Source: a virus
IMG/VR virus record: IMGVR_UViG_3300049827_000271
Location: 1-64,000 of that record
DNA: 64,000 nucleotides
Reading direction: 5' to 3' (one strand)
The notes under the pieces are model-generated. The model did no database searches. It had not been told where the DNA came from and saw only the letters and a list, made by a program, of their open reading frames with translations. The position numbers and the translations under genes are program-made. Numbering within the stretch: the first letter of the stretch is position 1; every line of letters begins with the position of its first letter. Shown piece after piece: positions 51,510 to 59,551 of the stretch.

Positions 51510-53261
51510 ATGAACACAGTCAGATTATTGCTCCTCTCACTGATCCTCACGCTTGCTATTCCGGCGCGTTCAGCCGATCCAGTCTATGGAGGAGGCTCTG
51601 TTTCCGCCTCAGCGTGGATGCGCAGCGTGCTCAAGGCAACCAATGCGCTGGATTTCTCGAACCGGCTGGCCATGCCGATCATATCGGTGGTGCAGTCCAA
51701 CATCAACGTGGCGGTATCAAACTGGTATGCGGTGAACGTGGCCACCTCCGGCAACCTGATCAACCGAGTAATAGGAGACGGACTCCAACAGTGGAATGAT
51801 GGTGTGACCACCAATCTGTTTGAAGGTTTGGCCCTGTGGAATCAGGCAGAGCCTGGGGTGTTCTTCGCTTGTGGATTTTACAACTACTACAACTATTTGG
51901 GAGACGAAATTTTTCCCGACGGCCACATCAACACATGCTCTTGGCAAGGGGTTGACTACAATACAGGCTTCAGAAATTGGAGGACCGGGACTCCAGTTTG
52001 GTCTTACGCCCCGACCAACGATGTCGATACGCGACCGTGGGAGTTGCGCGGGAATCATCCATACTATTTGATCATGCCGGAATACCTGACCGGCCCCAGC
52101 ACAGATGGGGATGGATTCTATGTGGCTTCCAACTACCTCAATGCCATCAGCGATATTCGGATTTCGTTTCGGAGCACCAACGGCCAGCCGTCTCCGTGGA
52201 GCTATACCAATACGGGATTCAGTTTTAACTCCTCCAAGCCTTTCCTGTTGGTGGCACATCCTGGACTTGTCTTTCCATCAAACAATTTCAAGATGACGTT
52301 GAATTCGCTAGATATTACCAACTTGATCTTCGCCAACAACACTATGCTGACGAATTTCGTTAATGGTGCTGTGGGAAGCCTTAATCGGCATTTCTATTTT
52401 GCTAATGTAACTAACGATTTCAACACTGGCAATGTGTTGACCAATTCTAGTGGGCTGACAAATTTGATTATGATTGATTTTCCGGTAGCAACAGCAGCCA
52501 CCAATTCATTTTCCGTCAATAATCTAGCCAATTCCTATTTCATCACACGCATTTCTACAAACACCATCTCCAGAATCGAGTCTGGTCCGATTGAGCTTGA
52601 GACATACATGTTCATTACTGGATCAGGCAGCCCCAGTGTCACAGCGCATCCAGAGATTTACTTGTGGTTTACAAATAACACCATCAATGAGATTGCTTCG
52701 TCAGGTGATGCTGTTTACAACAATAGCACATTGTCGAGGGTTGTTTTATCAATGAGTGTGGCTAACTCTACCAACTGTTTGCCAGGAACTCGTCTAGTTC
52801 TTAGATGGAAAATCACTTCGGAGACAGGAGCTCCAACGTGGAACTTTGTGATTGGTGGTGATTATGATTCACACCTATCCGTGAATGTTGGTGGTTCTTC
52901 TATTACTGCTCCATCAACAGTTCTTCAGACCAACTCGCTTTATAGCTCTACTGTTATTGTACCTTGTGACAAAGATGTTTTCATGGATGTGACAAATGCA
53001 GTGGGTGGAAATGTTGCTTTGGTGTTGACGAATTGTGTGGTTGGTCGAAGCGGTTCTGCATCATTCATGTCTGATGGTTCTGCTCGCACCATCGCCGTGC
53101 TGAATCCGGCGGCTACTCTGACTGTGCTTTCCACAAATTCAGCCTTGGTTGGAACAAACCTGATCACGACGGACAGCAAAAATTCCCTTCTATGTTGGCG
53201 TGTTTGTCGTGGTATTGGTGGATCGACTAATGTTCTATATTGGGGAATATCACAACCATGA
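51510..53261 (+). CDS. Exported Asn/Ser/Thr-rich surface protein
   Basis: 583 residues. Clear Sec signal peptide: MNTVRLLLLSLILTLAIPARSA with cleavage after ARSA. The mature part is beta-rich with many Asn, Thr and Ser (TNTISRIESGPIEL, TNCLPGTRLVLRWK), low in charge, like a long adhesive or fibre-type protein. The 3' half of the gene (about 52300-53240) is visibly AT-richer than the phage average. Could be a host-derived surface protein or a phage fibre; the signal peptide favours export from the infected cell. Translationally coupled to the next gene. Confidence 0.65.
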   Translation: MNTVRLLLLSLILTLAIPARSADPVYGGGSVSASAWMRSVLKATNALDFSNRLAMPIISVVQSNINVAVSNWYAVNVATSGNLINRVIGDGLQQWNDGVTTNLFEGLALWNQAEPGVFFACGFYNYYNYLGDEIFPDGHINTCSWQGVDYNTGFRNWRTGTPVWSYAPTNDVDTRPWELRGNHPYYLIMPEYLTGPSTDGDGFYVASNYLNAISDIRISFRSTNGQPSPWSYTNTGFSFNSSKPFLLVAHPGLVFPSNNFKMTLNSLDITNLIFANNTMLTNFVNGAVGSLNRHFYFANVTNDFNTGNVLTNSSGLTNLIMIDFPVATAATNSFSVNNLANSYFITRISTNTISRIESGPIELETYMFITGSGSPSVTAHPEIYLWFTNNTINEIASSGDAVYNNSTLSRVVLSMSVANSTNCLPGTRLVLRWKITSETGAPTWNFVIGGDYDSHLSVNVGGSSITAPSTVLQTNSLYSSTVIVPCDKDVFMDVTNAVGGNVALVLTNCVVGRSGSASFMSDGSARTIAVLNPAATLTVLSTNSALVGTNLITTDSKNSLLCWRVCRGIGGSTNVLYWGISQP

Positions 53262-53983
53262 AGACCGTATTTACATTGCTTCTATCCGTTCTGTCCGCTT
53301 GGTCGCAGGCGGATTACACCACGCTGCTGGCGCTAGACTCGCCGCCCGCCGCCCCTACGACGCTGTGGACGGGATTGACTCACTATTGGAGCATGGATGA
53401 GGCATCAGGTAACAGCCGGATTGACTCGGTTGGCACCGATCATTTATCAGAAACTCCATTCGCGGTCGAGTCCGCTCCGGGGTTGATCGGGAACTGCGCA
53501 ACCAATGTGTCGGCGGGGAATTACCTCGCCGGCGCCGCCCTGGATCAAACGACCACCTGGACCGTCCACTGCTGGATATGGCCCTTCGACTACGACCTCA
53601 GTTATTTCATCATAAACCCAGACGACTACACCAGTTGGGCCATTCGCCAGGACCAGAATGATTCGACCACGCTGGAAACGTTCGCCTGGGATGGAACCTC
53701 GTTCAACCAGCATTTCACGTCCTCCGCAGCCACCAACCAATGGCACCGTTTGGCCTATGGCTTCAACTCCTCGGCCAATGAAGTCTGGTTCAAGTTCAAC
53801 AACGAAACAACCGTGACCAACTCCACCGCCGGGCCTATCATGGCCGGCGTCAGCACTACGCTGGCCATGCTGACCGGCACGGGCGCGCTCGATGAAGTGG
53901 GCTATTGGACCCGCGTTCTAAGCGAAGACGATTTAAGCGCCCTTTGGAATGGTGGCGCGGGGACCAGTTACCTTTCGCATTAA
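53258..53983 (+). CDS. Exported LamG/concanavalin-like domain protein
   Basis: 241 residues from the ATG at 53258, which overlaps the stop of the previous gene. Signal peptide MKTVFTLLLSVLSAWSQA. The mature protein has the concanavalin/LamG layout: LTHYWSMDEASGN, NYLAGAALDQTTTWTVHCWIWP, then NQWHRLAYGFNSSANEVWF and GALDEVGYWTRVLSEDDL, a hallmark end of this fold. Probably binds carbohydrate on the cell surface. It forms a unit with the preceding exported protein. Confidence 0.75.
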   Translation: MKTVFTLLLSVLSAWSQADYTTLLALDSPPAAPTTLWTGLTHYWSMDEASGNSRIDSVGTDHLSETPFAVESAPGLIGNCATNVSAGNYLAGAALDQTTTWTVHCWIWPFDYDLSYFIINPDDYTSWAIRQDQNDSTTLETFAWDGTSFNQHFTSSAATNQWHRLAYGFNSSANEVWFKFNNETTVTNSTAGPIMAGVSTTLAMLTGTGALDEVGYWTRVLSEDDLSALWNGGAGTSYLSH

Positions 53984-53995
53984 CCACACAAAAAA

Positions 53996-54220
53996 ATGAA
54001 ATTAACATCAGTCATCATTCAGCCGATCAGCCCGGACACACATTGCATCAAGCTCGACCCGTCGATGGCTCGTCCGGATTCCGAAGTGAGCGCGGCCTAT
54101 CTCAACCCACCCAACGAAGACGAGTGTGAGCCGCTATCCGTCGCATTCAATACCGACTTGAATTCGTGGGTTGTTTACGGTCAGGACAATCTGCCGGTCC
54201 TAATCACCGTGCAACAATAA
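53996..54220 (+). CDS. Small hypothetical protein
   Basis: 74 residues, MKLTSVIIQPISPDTHCIKL. Ends LNSWVVYGQDNLPVLITVQQ. A-rich leader (CACACAAAAAA) rather than a Shine-Dalgarno site. The 54221-54286 gap after it has AAGGAAATGA-type ribosome features for the next gene but no other visible element. Function unknown. Confidence 0.6.
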   Translation: MKLTSVIIQPISPDTHCIKLDPSMARPDSEVSAAYLNPPNEDECEPLSVAFNTDLNSWVVYGQDNLPVLITVQQ

Positions 54221-54286
54221 CAGTGGATCGACGGTTTGGCGTTATCTTGTGTGGGATGGGTGGATTTGTAATGTGGAAGGAAATGA

Positions 54287-54610
54287 ATGATGAGTGCTGA
54301 AAGAGCGACGAAGATTATGCCTTGGCTGTCCAACGCAGTGAGCGTGCTGTGCTTGGCAATGTTGACGTGGATAGCGGCAGAGTTCTACACGATGCCAAAA
54401 CGTGTGTTGATCTTGGAAACGAAACAAGTGTCAATGGCTGAGTGGGCGCGGGAGAACAATGAGATTCTGCGTGCAAACGCGGACAGGATTCAGAACATTC
54501 AGCTTCTCTTGGCCAAGATGCCGGGCGAATATCCACCTGCCGAATTCCGCCGCAGCTTCGACGATCTCAAGCATCGCGTTGAGGAGCTTGAAAAACGTGC
54601 TCGGTTATGA
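54287..54610 (+). CDS. Membrane-anchored coiled-coil protein (spanin-like candidate)
   Basis: 107 residues. N-terminal transmembrane segment (MPWLSNAVSVLCLAMLTWIA) followed by a helical periplasmic-type region (KQVSMAEWARENNEILRANA, RRSFDDLKHRVEELEKRAR) with coiled-coil heptads. This is the layout of an inner-membrane spanin. The next gene has two TM segments and the one after is a lipoprotein, so a lysis cassette is plausible. GGAAGG lies seven bases before the ATG. Confidence 0.5.
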   Translation: MMSAERATKIMPWLSNAVSVLCLAMLTWIAAEFYTMPKRVLILETKQVSMAEWARENNEILRANADRIQNIQLLLAKMPGEYPPAEFRRSFDDLKHRVEELEKRARL

Positions 54611-54849
54611 AGAACCTGTTTCACGCCATGTGGCTGATCTCATTCCTGGTCAACGCCACATCCAGCGCGATCATTATGGCGCTGGCCAACATCCAATGGG
54701 AAAACCTGGACCGGCAGGCCAAGTTCTTGGTTGTGCTGGTCACGCTCCAATCGCTGAGCAATGTCCTGATGGCTTTTCTGTACCGGGCGGTCAACAGAAA
54801 AGAAGGGGAATCATTCGAGGAACCGCCATCAACAAAAACAACACCATGA
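54607..54849 (+). CDS. Two-transmembrane holin-like protein
   Basis: 80 residues. TM1 WLISFLVNATSSAIIMALA, short loop, TM2 FLVVLVTLQSLSNVLMAFLY, then a charged tail (NRKEGESFEEPPSTKTT). Size, two TM helices and charged tail are like class II holins, which form holes for lysis, but no endolysin is recognised in the window. Overlaps both neighbours by 4 bp. Confidence 0.5.
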   Translation: MKNLFHAMWLISFLVNATSSAIIMALANIQWENLDRQAKFLVVLVTLQSLSNVLMAFLYRAVNRKEGESFEEPPSTKTTP

Positions 54850-55475
54850 AAAAACACGTCAAACGCCTGATACTCTCACTCATCTTCACTGCGCTCGCCG
54901 CCCTAGCCGGATCAGGCTGCGTTACCATGCCGGGCGGGCAGAGGTCCGTTTCACCCGAAGTGCTGGCCTCCACTGAATCAGTCGTCTGTGCGGGCGTGGC
55001 CGCGGATGTAATGCTCCGCCCGCAGGATGCAGCAATCTTTCACGCGGCCAAGGATGCCGTCGATTCCGTGTTGGCCACCAACGGCGTGCGCGTTGGCGCA
55101 ATTTCCAATTTGCTGCGCGACATCCCCGGCGGAAACCAGATGCCGTGGCTTGCGCCGGCCATCATTCTGTTCGACTACTGGGTGGATTACGGATTGAAAC
55201 AGGACGACACCGGGAGCGCCCGCGCGATTTTGGATTCGATACGCAATGGTCTGGCCTGCGCGGTAGCAACCGCTCCTCCTCAAACAGTGGTTGCACCCGA
55301 GACAAAAGGCAGAGTCGAACTCTTCAAGGACATCTCCAATCGCTGGCGATGGCGCCGTATCGCGGCTAACGGACAGATCGTATCCATCTGGGGAGAGTCC
55401 TCGCGTTGGAAGTGGAATTGCAAGCGGAGCGCCACCAAGCAAAATCCAGGACTGCCCGTTCTTACCTACCGCTGA
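54846..55475 (+). CDS. Lipoprotein with C-terminal YegP/DUF1508-like domain
   Basis: 209 residues. Lipoprotein signal: MKKHVKRLILSLIFTALAAL with lipobox LAGSGC (Cys near residue 26). Middle part Ala-rich helical (FHAAKDAVDSVLATNGV). The C-terminal end RVELFKDISNRWRWRRIAAN, NGQIVSIWGE and SSRWKWNCKRSATK fits the DUF1508/YegP repeat, a small beta-alpha fold. Anchored in a membrane facing the periplasm, possibly a lysis accessory (outer-spanin-like) or superinfection factor. ATGA overlap with the holin-like gene. Confidence 0.6.
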   Translation: MKKHVKRLILSLIFTALAALAGSGCVTMPGGQRSVSPEVLASTESVVCAGVAADVMLRPQDAAIFHAAKDAVDSVLATNGVRVGAISNLLRDIPGGNQMPWLAPAIILFDYWVDYGLKQDDTGSARAILDSIRNGLACAVATAPPQTVVAPETKGRVELFKDISNRWRWRRIAANGQIVSIWGESSRWKWNCKRSATKQNPGLPVLTYR

Positions 55476-55477
55476 CC

Positions 55478-55652
55478 ATGTGCATCGTCATCTACACCGG
55501 GGGCAGGATGCGCGGCTACTGGAGGGCTGGACTCAAACCATCCGCCAGCACCATCCGCGCAATGGCCCCCCGACTACGCGACCGCCTACGAGATTGTGGA
55601 CCTAGAGGACTCGCGGCGTGAGCGCGTAATTGCCAAGCGCAGGCGGCTGTAA
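55478..55652 (+). pseudogene. Small gene with apparent +1 frameshift
   Basis: In frame from the ATG at 55478 it reads MCIVIYTGGRMRGYWRAGLK then drifts into Arg-rich nonsense and ends at 55621. Deleting one C from the six-C run at 55566-55571 gives a natural C-terminus, DYATAYEIVDLEDSRRERVI ending in RRRL with TAA at 55650-55652. As at 754-1719 the break is in a C run, so sequencing or assembly error is possible. Confidence 0.5.
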
Positions 55653-55689
55653 TCAAGATTTCCCATCTGCATTCGATGTCTGATTTCAT

Positions 55690-55735
55690 GATATTAGTAT
55701 TAGTTATACTGATACTATGTATAACTCTGGATACA
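55690..55735. promoter_or_regulatory. AT-rich operator/promoter candidate for the recombination operon
   Basis: In the gap 55653-55798: inverted repeat AGTTATAC (55702-55709)/GTATAACT (55719-55726) around a 9-base centre, nested with TAGTAT/ATACTA (55695-55700 and 55712-55717). TATACT within the repeat is a good -10 candidate. This is the only clearly AT-rich region of its size on the right side and lies 70 bases before the first gene of the replication operon, so it may be an operator/promoter. A second possible -10, ATTATA, lies at 55784-55790. Confidence 0.5.
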
Positions 55736-55798
55736 AACTGCGGGCGCCTGCAAAATTTTTGTTGCACTCTGCTACGCGCATAGCATTATAGCACCACG

Positions 55799-55960
55799 AT
55801 GTCTGAAATAGATCGAGTTCAATTCAACCGGCGCATCCAGCGCCAGACGGCCCGAGACGTGGCGTTGCGCGCGTTTCTACGCAATGAGACGCAGGACGCC
55901 TTCGCTGAGCGCGCCCTGAAAAAAGAGCTGAAGCGCACCACCAACGGACGAAAAGCATGA
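55799..55960 (+). CDS. Very small hypothetical protein
   Basis: 53 residues, MSEIDRVQFNRRIQRQTARD, basic and helical, ending TNGRKA. First gene downstream of the candidate operator; its TGA overlaps the next ATG. Unknown function; too short for homology by eye. Confidence 0.5.
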   Translation: MSEIDRVQFNRRIQRQTARDVALRAFLRNETQDAFAERALKKELKRTTNGRKA

Positions 55961-56124
55961 GTAGAATCTACACCGCTGTTTTCGCCGGCATGGCTTCGAT
56001 CTGTATGATTGTCTCCATCTGCGATCTGGCCCAACTGAAAAAGGCATCACCCATTTCTTGCGCGCTCGTGGCGGTCGCTGCCGCTGTGTGCGCAAGGCTG
56101 TTCCAAACACCACACGACAAATAA
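55957..56124 (+). CDS. Very small membrane protein
   Basis: 55 residues, MSRIYTAVFAGMASICMIVS. Two hydrophobic stretches (about 6-22 and 32-48, CALVAVAAAVCA), likely membrane-embedded. ATGA overlap with the previous gene and three bases before the RecT gene. No function known. Confidence 0.5.
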   Translation: MSRIYTAVFAGMASICMIVSICDLAQLKKASPISCALVAVAAAVCARLFQTPHDK

Positions 56125-56127
56125 ACA

Positions 56128-57513
56128 ATGAATCCAACCTCGACATCTCTTGTCCGTGGAGGCTCCCAGATGGGGGTCGCCGGACTGCGCGCCACACTCA
56201 ACGATCCCAACGTGCAAAATCGCATGAGGGAAGTGCTGCGCGATAAAGCGCCCGCCTTCTGCTCGTCGCTGATCACGATCTCCAACGACTACAAGTTCCA
56301 GAATGTGGAGCCGCACTCCATCCTGGGATCGGCCATGATCGCGGCCACGCTGGACCTCCCTATCGAGAAATCGCTCGGCTTTGCCCACATCGTTCCCTAC
56401 GGGAGCAAGGCCCAATTCCAGATCGGGGCCAAAGGGCTGGTGCAACTGGCCCTCCGTTCCGGCCAGTACAAGAAGATGAACGCTTTTTGCGTCAATCGCG
56501 ACGCCTTTGGCGGATACGACGAAGTGGGCGACCCCGTCATCCTCTGGGACAAGCTGGATGAAACCGAGGAAATCGTGGGCTATGCGTTTGCCTGGACGCT
56601 TGTGACCGGATTCACCAAGATCGTCTATTGGACGAAGGAAAAGGTGGAGCAGCACGCGGCCAAGTATTCCCAAGCCTACCGCTACGGAAAACAGAATCCG
56701 TCCAAGGCCGACTCCCCGTGGTTCACCGCCTTTGACCAGATGGCGCTCAAGACGGTCATCAAATCCGGGATCACCCATTGGGGGATCATGTCCGTCCAGT
56801 TGCAGACCGCGGTTCGCATGGACAACGCGGCGGTCGCCGACATTGATGCCCCTCCTGAGTATATCGACAACACAAATGGGGTCCATCAGATCAAACAGGC
56901 GACCGTTGATTCAGCCGTGCTCAACCCTGCTGGGAACCCGGAAGATGATCAAGTTCCAATGGTGGAAGTGGCGGTCAGCCCGGAAGTCGGATATGCGCCT
57001 GCCGCACCTCCGCCTAGCACGCCTCCTCCGCCTCCAGTTGCACCGCAACCAAAAGTGGTGCCCATGCCTGCTACCAAACCGCAACCAGCACCCGTCACTC
57101 CCACGCCCGTTCCCGTGGCGTCCCCGCCTCTCGCTCGTCCAATGGGCCGTCCTGCCAATCGCAAGCCAGAGCCTGCGCCCACGCCTGCGGTGGCAGCGCC
57201 TGCACCCGCCCCTGAAGCGCCTTCGGAACATGAACAGGCTGCGCCATCCCAGCCTGTCTCATCCACTCCAACGCCGCCAGAAGAGCCAGCCTCGTCCCCG
57301 CAAGAAGAGTTGGCCGCCGTCTTTGAGAGGTGTGACTTCGACGACTACAAGGGCTACTTCCAGACCACTGATTTCGCTGTCTTCAACCAGATCAAAGAGG
57401 CCAAGACATGGACTGAACTCCCCACAGAACATTGCAAAGACGTGCTCTCGCGTCCACCTATCAAGGGGAAGACGCTGGTGATGAAGATTATGTCGGTCAT
57501 CTCTCCTGCCTGA
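56128..57513 (+). CDS. recT: RecT-family single-strand annealing protein with C-terminal extension
   Basis: 461 residues versus about 270-300 usual. Residues 1 to about 270 have the RecT pattern: LRDKAPAFCSSLITISNDYK, SAMIAATLDLPIEKSLGFAH, GAKGLVQLALRSGQYK, FAWTLVTGFTKIVYWTKEK and the C-terminal KTVIKSGITHWGIMSVQLQ. A Pro/Ala-rich linker (about 285-385) then leads to a small C-terminal domain (EELAAVFERCDFDDYKGYFQ). RecT anneals complementary strands during phage recombination and works with the nuclease at 57709. The extension may bind SSB or the nuclease; that is inference. Confidence 0.85.
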   Translation: MNPTSTSLVRGGSQMGVAGLRATLNDPNVQNRMREVLRDKAPAFCSSLITISNDYKFQNVEPHSILGSAMIAATLDLPIEKSLGFAHIVPYGSKAQFQIGAKGLVQLALRSGQYKKMNAFCVNRDAFGGYDEVGDPVILWDKLDETEEIVGYAFAWTLVTGFTKIVYWTKEKVEQHAAKYSQAYRYGKQNPSKADSPWFTAFDQMALKTVIKSGITHWGIMSVQLQTAVRMDNAAVADIDAPPEYIDNTNGVHQIKQATVDSAVLNPAGNPEDDQVPMVEVAVSPEVGYAPAAPPPSTPPPPPVAPQPKVVPMPATKPQPAPVTPTPVPVASPPLARPMGRPANRKPEPAPTPAVAAPAPAPEAPSEHEQAAPSQPVSSTPTPPEEPASSPQEELAAVFERCDFDDYKGYFQTTDFAVFNQIKEAKTWTELPTEHCKDVLSRPPIKGKTLVMKIMSVISPA

Positions 57514-57514
57514 T

Positions 57515-57709
57515 ATGCGCGTCATCATTCTATATGGTTCCGAGAAGAAGCTGACCGGCTCCCATAAACGGGTTACATCCAAGAAGCATCCGGCCTACTA
57601 TGTGCGCGCGGAGTTTGCTCCAAAAACATGCACTCAAGATGTGCTCGCGCTAGATCGTGCAAAGGCGCTTCCGGGAGAAGTATTGCTGAACACGGAGGAG
57701 ATCGCATAA
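57515..57709 (+). CDS. Small hypothetical protein between RecT and nuclease
   Basis: 64 residues, MRVIILYGSEKKLTGSHKRV, basic and strand-rich. Lies between the RecT and nuclease genes (starting 2 bases after RecT; ends at 57709, overlapping the nuclease ATG by one base). Possibly a recombination accessory; no family recognised. Confidence 0.6.
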   Translation: MRVIILYGSEKKLTGSHKRVTSKKHPAYYVRAEFAPKTCTQDVLALDRAKALPGEVLLNTEEIA

Positions 57710-58641
57710 TGGACTTCGACACCAGCAATCTGAATCAATACGTAGGTGCCCACGCGGGCTGGCCATTCGCGGACTACGCCAAGTTTCCGGCGGTAAACGC
57801 CAGCCTGCTAAAGCGGCTGGCCGATACCAACCCGTTGAAAACCCAGCACTCGCTGACCGAACCGGAAGAGGAAGAAGTGCCCGAATACTTCATCATCGGC
57901 ACCTGCGTTCACCAGCTTGTGCTGGAACCGGATCGTCCATTGCCAGCAATGGCCGTTCCACCCAAGCAATATCCAGCCCCAGCCGATTGCTCGTTGGTCA
58001 AACAAAAGAAGGTCGCCGCCGGGGACATGATCGACTGGTCTGGAAACGCGACCTATTGCAAACAATGGATTGCCGAGCAAAAGGCTGCGGGCAAGCTTGT
58101 GTTGAGCGAGCGCGCGTACGAGGCCATGCACGGGATGGCCCGCGCGATAGCCCGGCACAAGACGGCCCGGCGCTTCTTCGAGATGCGGGACGGCAGAAGC
58201 GAACTCACGCTCGTCTGGCAGGACAGGCAGACCGGGCTGTATTGCAAGGCCCGCGCTGACTGGGTTCCGCCCGCGCCGTCCACAGACCTTCCGGACATCA
58301 AAACCTCGCGGGATGCCAACCCGAAATTCTGGTCCAAAACCGCATTTGACCTCTTCTACCACATCCAGGCCGCGCACTATCTAATCGGCTGGAATACGCT
58401 GAACGGACCAACGGATACCCGGTCGCAATGGCCCATCATCTGCGTAGAGAGCGAAGCCCCCTACGACGTAGTGGTGTTTCACCCGGAACCAGAGTGGATA
58501 AATGACGGGGCAGAAATGCGCCGCCGCCTTCTGGAGTTGTGGGCCGACTGCATCATGCACAACACCTTCCCAGGTTACGCAGAAGACCCAATGCCGCTAG
58601 TCCTCCCAGATTGGCGCAAGCGCGAGAAAGGAATGCTGTGA
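57709..58641 (+). CDS. PD-(D/E)XK exonuclease (RecE-like)
   Basis: 310 residues. Motifs: His68 in GTCVHQLVLEP, Glu165 (SELTLVW), Asp184 (CKARADWV), Asp196-x-Lys198 (DIKTS) and YHIQAAHYLIGW (217-228), the Q-motif. This is the RecE/RecB-type 5'-3' exonuclease fold (PDDEXK_1 / phage exonuclease VIII). It would degrade one strand at DNA ends to expose single strands for RecT. Follows RecT by 195 bases and its stop overlaps the next start. Confidence 0.85.
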   Translation: MDFDTSNLNQYVGAHAGWPFADYAKFPAVNASLLKRLADTNPLKTQHSLTEPEEEEVPEYFIIGTCVHQLVLEPDRPLPAMAVPPKQYPAPADCSLVKQKKVAAGDMIDWSGNATYCKQWIAEQKAAGKLVLSERAYEAMHGMARAIARHKTARRFFEMRDGRSELTLVWQDRQTGLYCKARADWVPPAPSTDLPDIKTSRDANPKFWSKTAFDLFYHIQAAHYLIGWNTLNGPTDTRSQWPIICVESEAPYDVVVFHPEPEWINDGAEMRRRLLELWADCIMHNTFPGYAEDPMPLVLPDWRKREKGML

Positions 58642-59219
58642 ACTACTCACTCATCTTCGACACGGAGACGACGGGCAAGCTCGACTTCAAACTCCCGCCC
58701 GATCACATTACGCAACCAAGGGTTGTCCAACTGGCCGCCATGCTACTGGATGAAAAATGGATGGAGGTCCAAGCCATGAACTTCATCATCAAGCCCGGCG
58801 CGTTCACCATCCCGGACGAGGCGGCGGAGATTCACGGGATCGACACCGATACCGCCAGCCGGATTGGGGTCAACCTCTATCACGCGCTGGGCGCCTTTGT
58901 AAAGCTGGCGTCTGTCGCCAGCGAGAAAGTGGCGTTCAACATCGAATTCGATGTGGCACTCATCACCGGAGAGCTTTCCCGCACGGGCTACAGCAACTTC
59001 GCGGGACTGCTCCAGAAGGGTCAGTTCTGCGTGATGAAGGCGATGACCCCCATCTGCAAACTGCCCGGACAACACAATGACTACAAGTGGCCAAAGCTCC
59101 AAGAGGCGCACAAACACGCATTTGGCGCTGAATTCGACGGGGCGCACGATGCAATGGCGGACGTGCGGGCCACCGCCGCGCTCTACCGCTGGCTGAAAGA
59201 GGGAGGGGCCAAGGCGTGA
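58638..59219 (+). CDS. DnaQ-like 3'-5' exonuclease
   Basis: 193 residues from a GTG at 58638 overlapping the previous TGA. DEDDh exonuclease motifs: Asp8 and Glu10 (FDTETTG), HGID then FNIEFDVALI (second Asp) and AHDAMADVRATAALYRWL (His and Asp of Exo III). Equivalent to the proofreading subunit of DNA polymerase III, here as a small stand-alone protein, perhaps in replication fidelity or host DNA degradation. Confidence 0.85.
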   Translation: MNYSLIFDTETTGKLDFKLPPDHITQPRVVQLAAMLLDEKWMEVQAMNFIIKPGAFTIPDEAAEIHGIDTDTASRIGVNLYHALGAFVKLASVASEKVAFNIEFDVALITGELSRTGYSNFAGLLQKGQFCVMKAMTPICKLPGQHNDYKWPKLQEAHKHAFGAEFDGAHDAMADVRATAALYRWLKEGGAKA

Positions 59220-59551
59220 ATTCAACCCTGATTATCAAACCGGAGTTAGGGCATATACTTCTGGAACCGGAAGATCATCTGGCCGGAGGCACATACCGAA
59301 GGACGGAAGACCACGGAGCGACATGGAAAAATGTCCGCGTGACACCAAGCCATAGATGGTTTGAGAAATCCGTGGGCCGAATTTGCGCTGGACGGCCAGG
59401 ACGGGCTTTGGCCGTGCTGCCGGATATATTCACCACAATCAAACAGAAGGCTCACCATATCCGCGGTCGAAAAAAGATTCACCTGCTAAGCCTGGGGAGC
59501 CTATGCTACCCAACCCCAAAAGAACTAGCTTCCATTTTCAAAAGAAAATGA
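59216..59551 (+). CDS. Hypothetical protein
   Basis: 111 residues from a GTG at 59216 that overlaps the DnaQ-like stop. NSTLIIKPELGHILLEPED, then basic (RWFEKSVGRICAGRPGR) and a basic C-terminus (IKQKAHHIRGRKKIHL). No known family. Small basic proteins in this place may bind DNA; unproven. Confidence 0.6.
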   Translation: MNSTLIIKPELGHILLEPEDHLAGGTYRRTEDHGATWKNVRVTPSHRWFEKSVGRICAGRPGRALAVLPDIFTTIKQKAHHIRGRKKIHLLSLGSLCYPTPKELASIFKRK

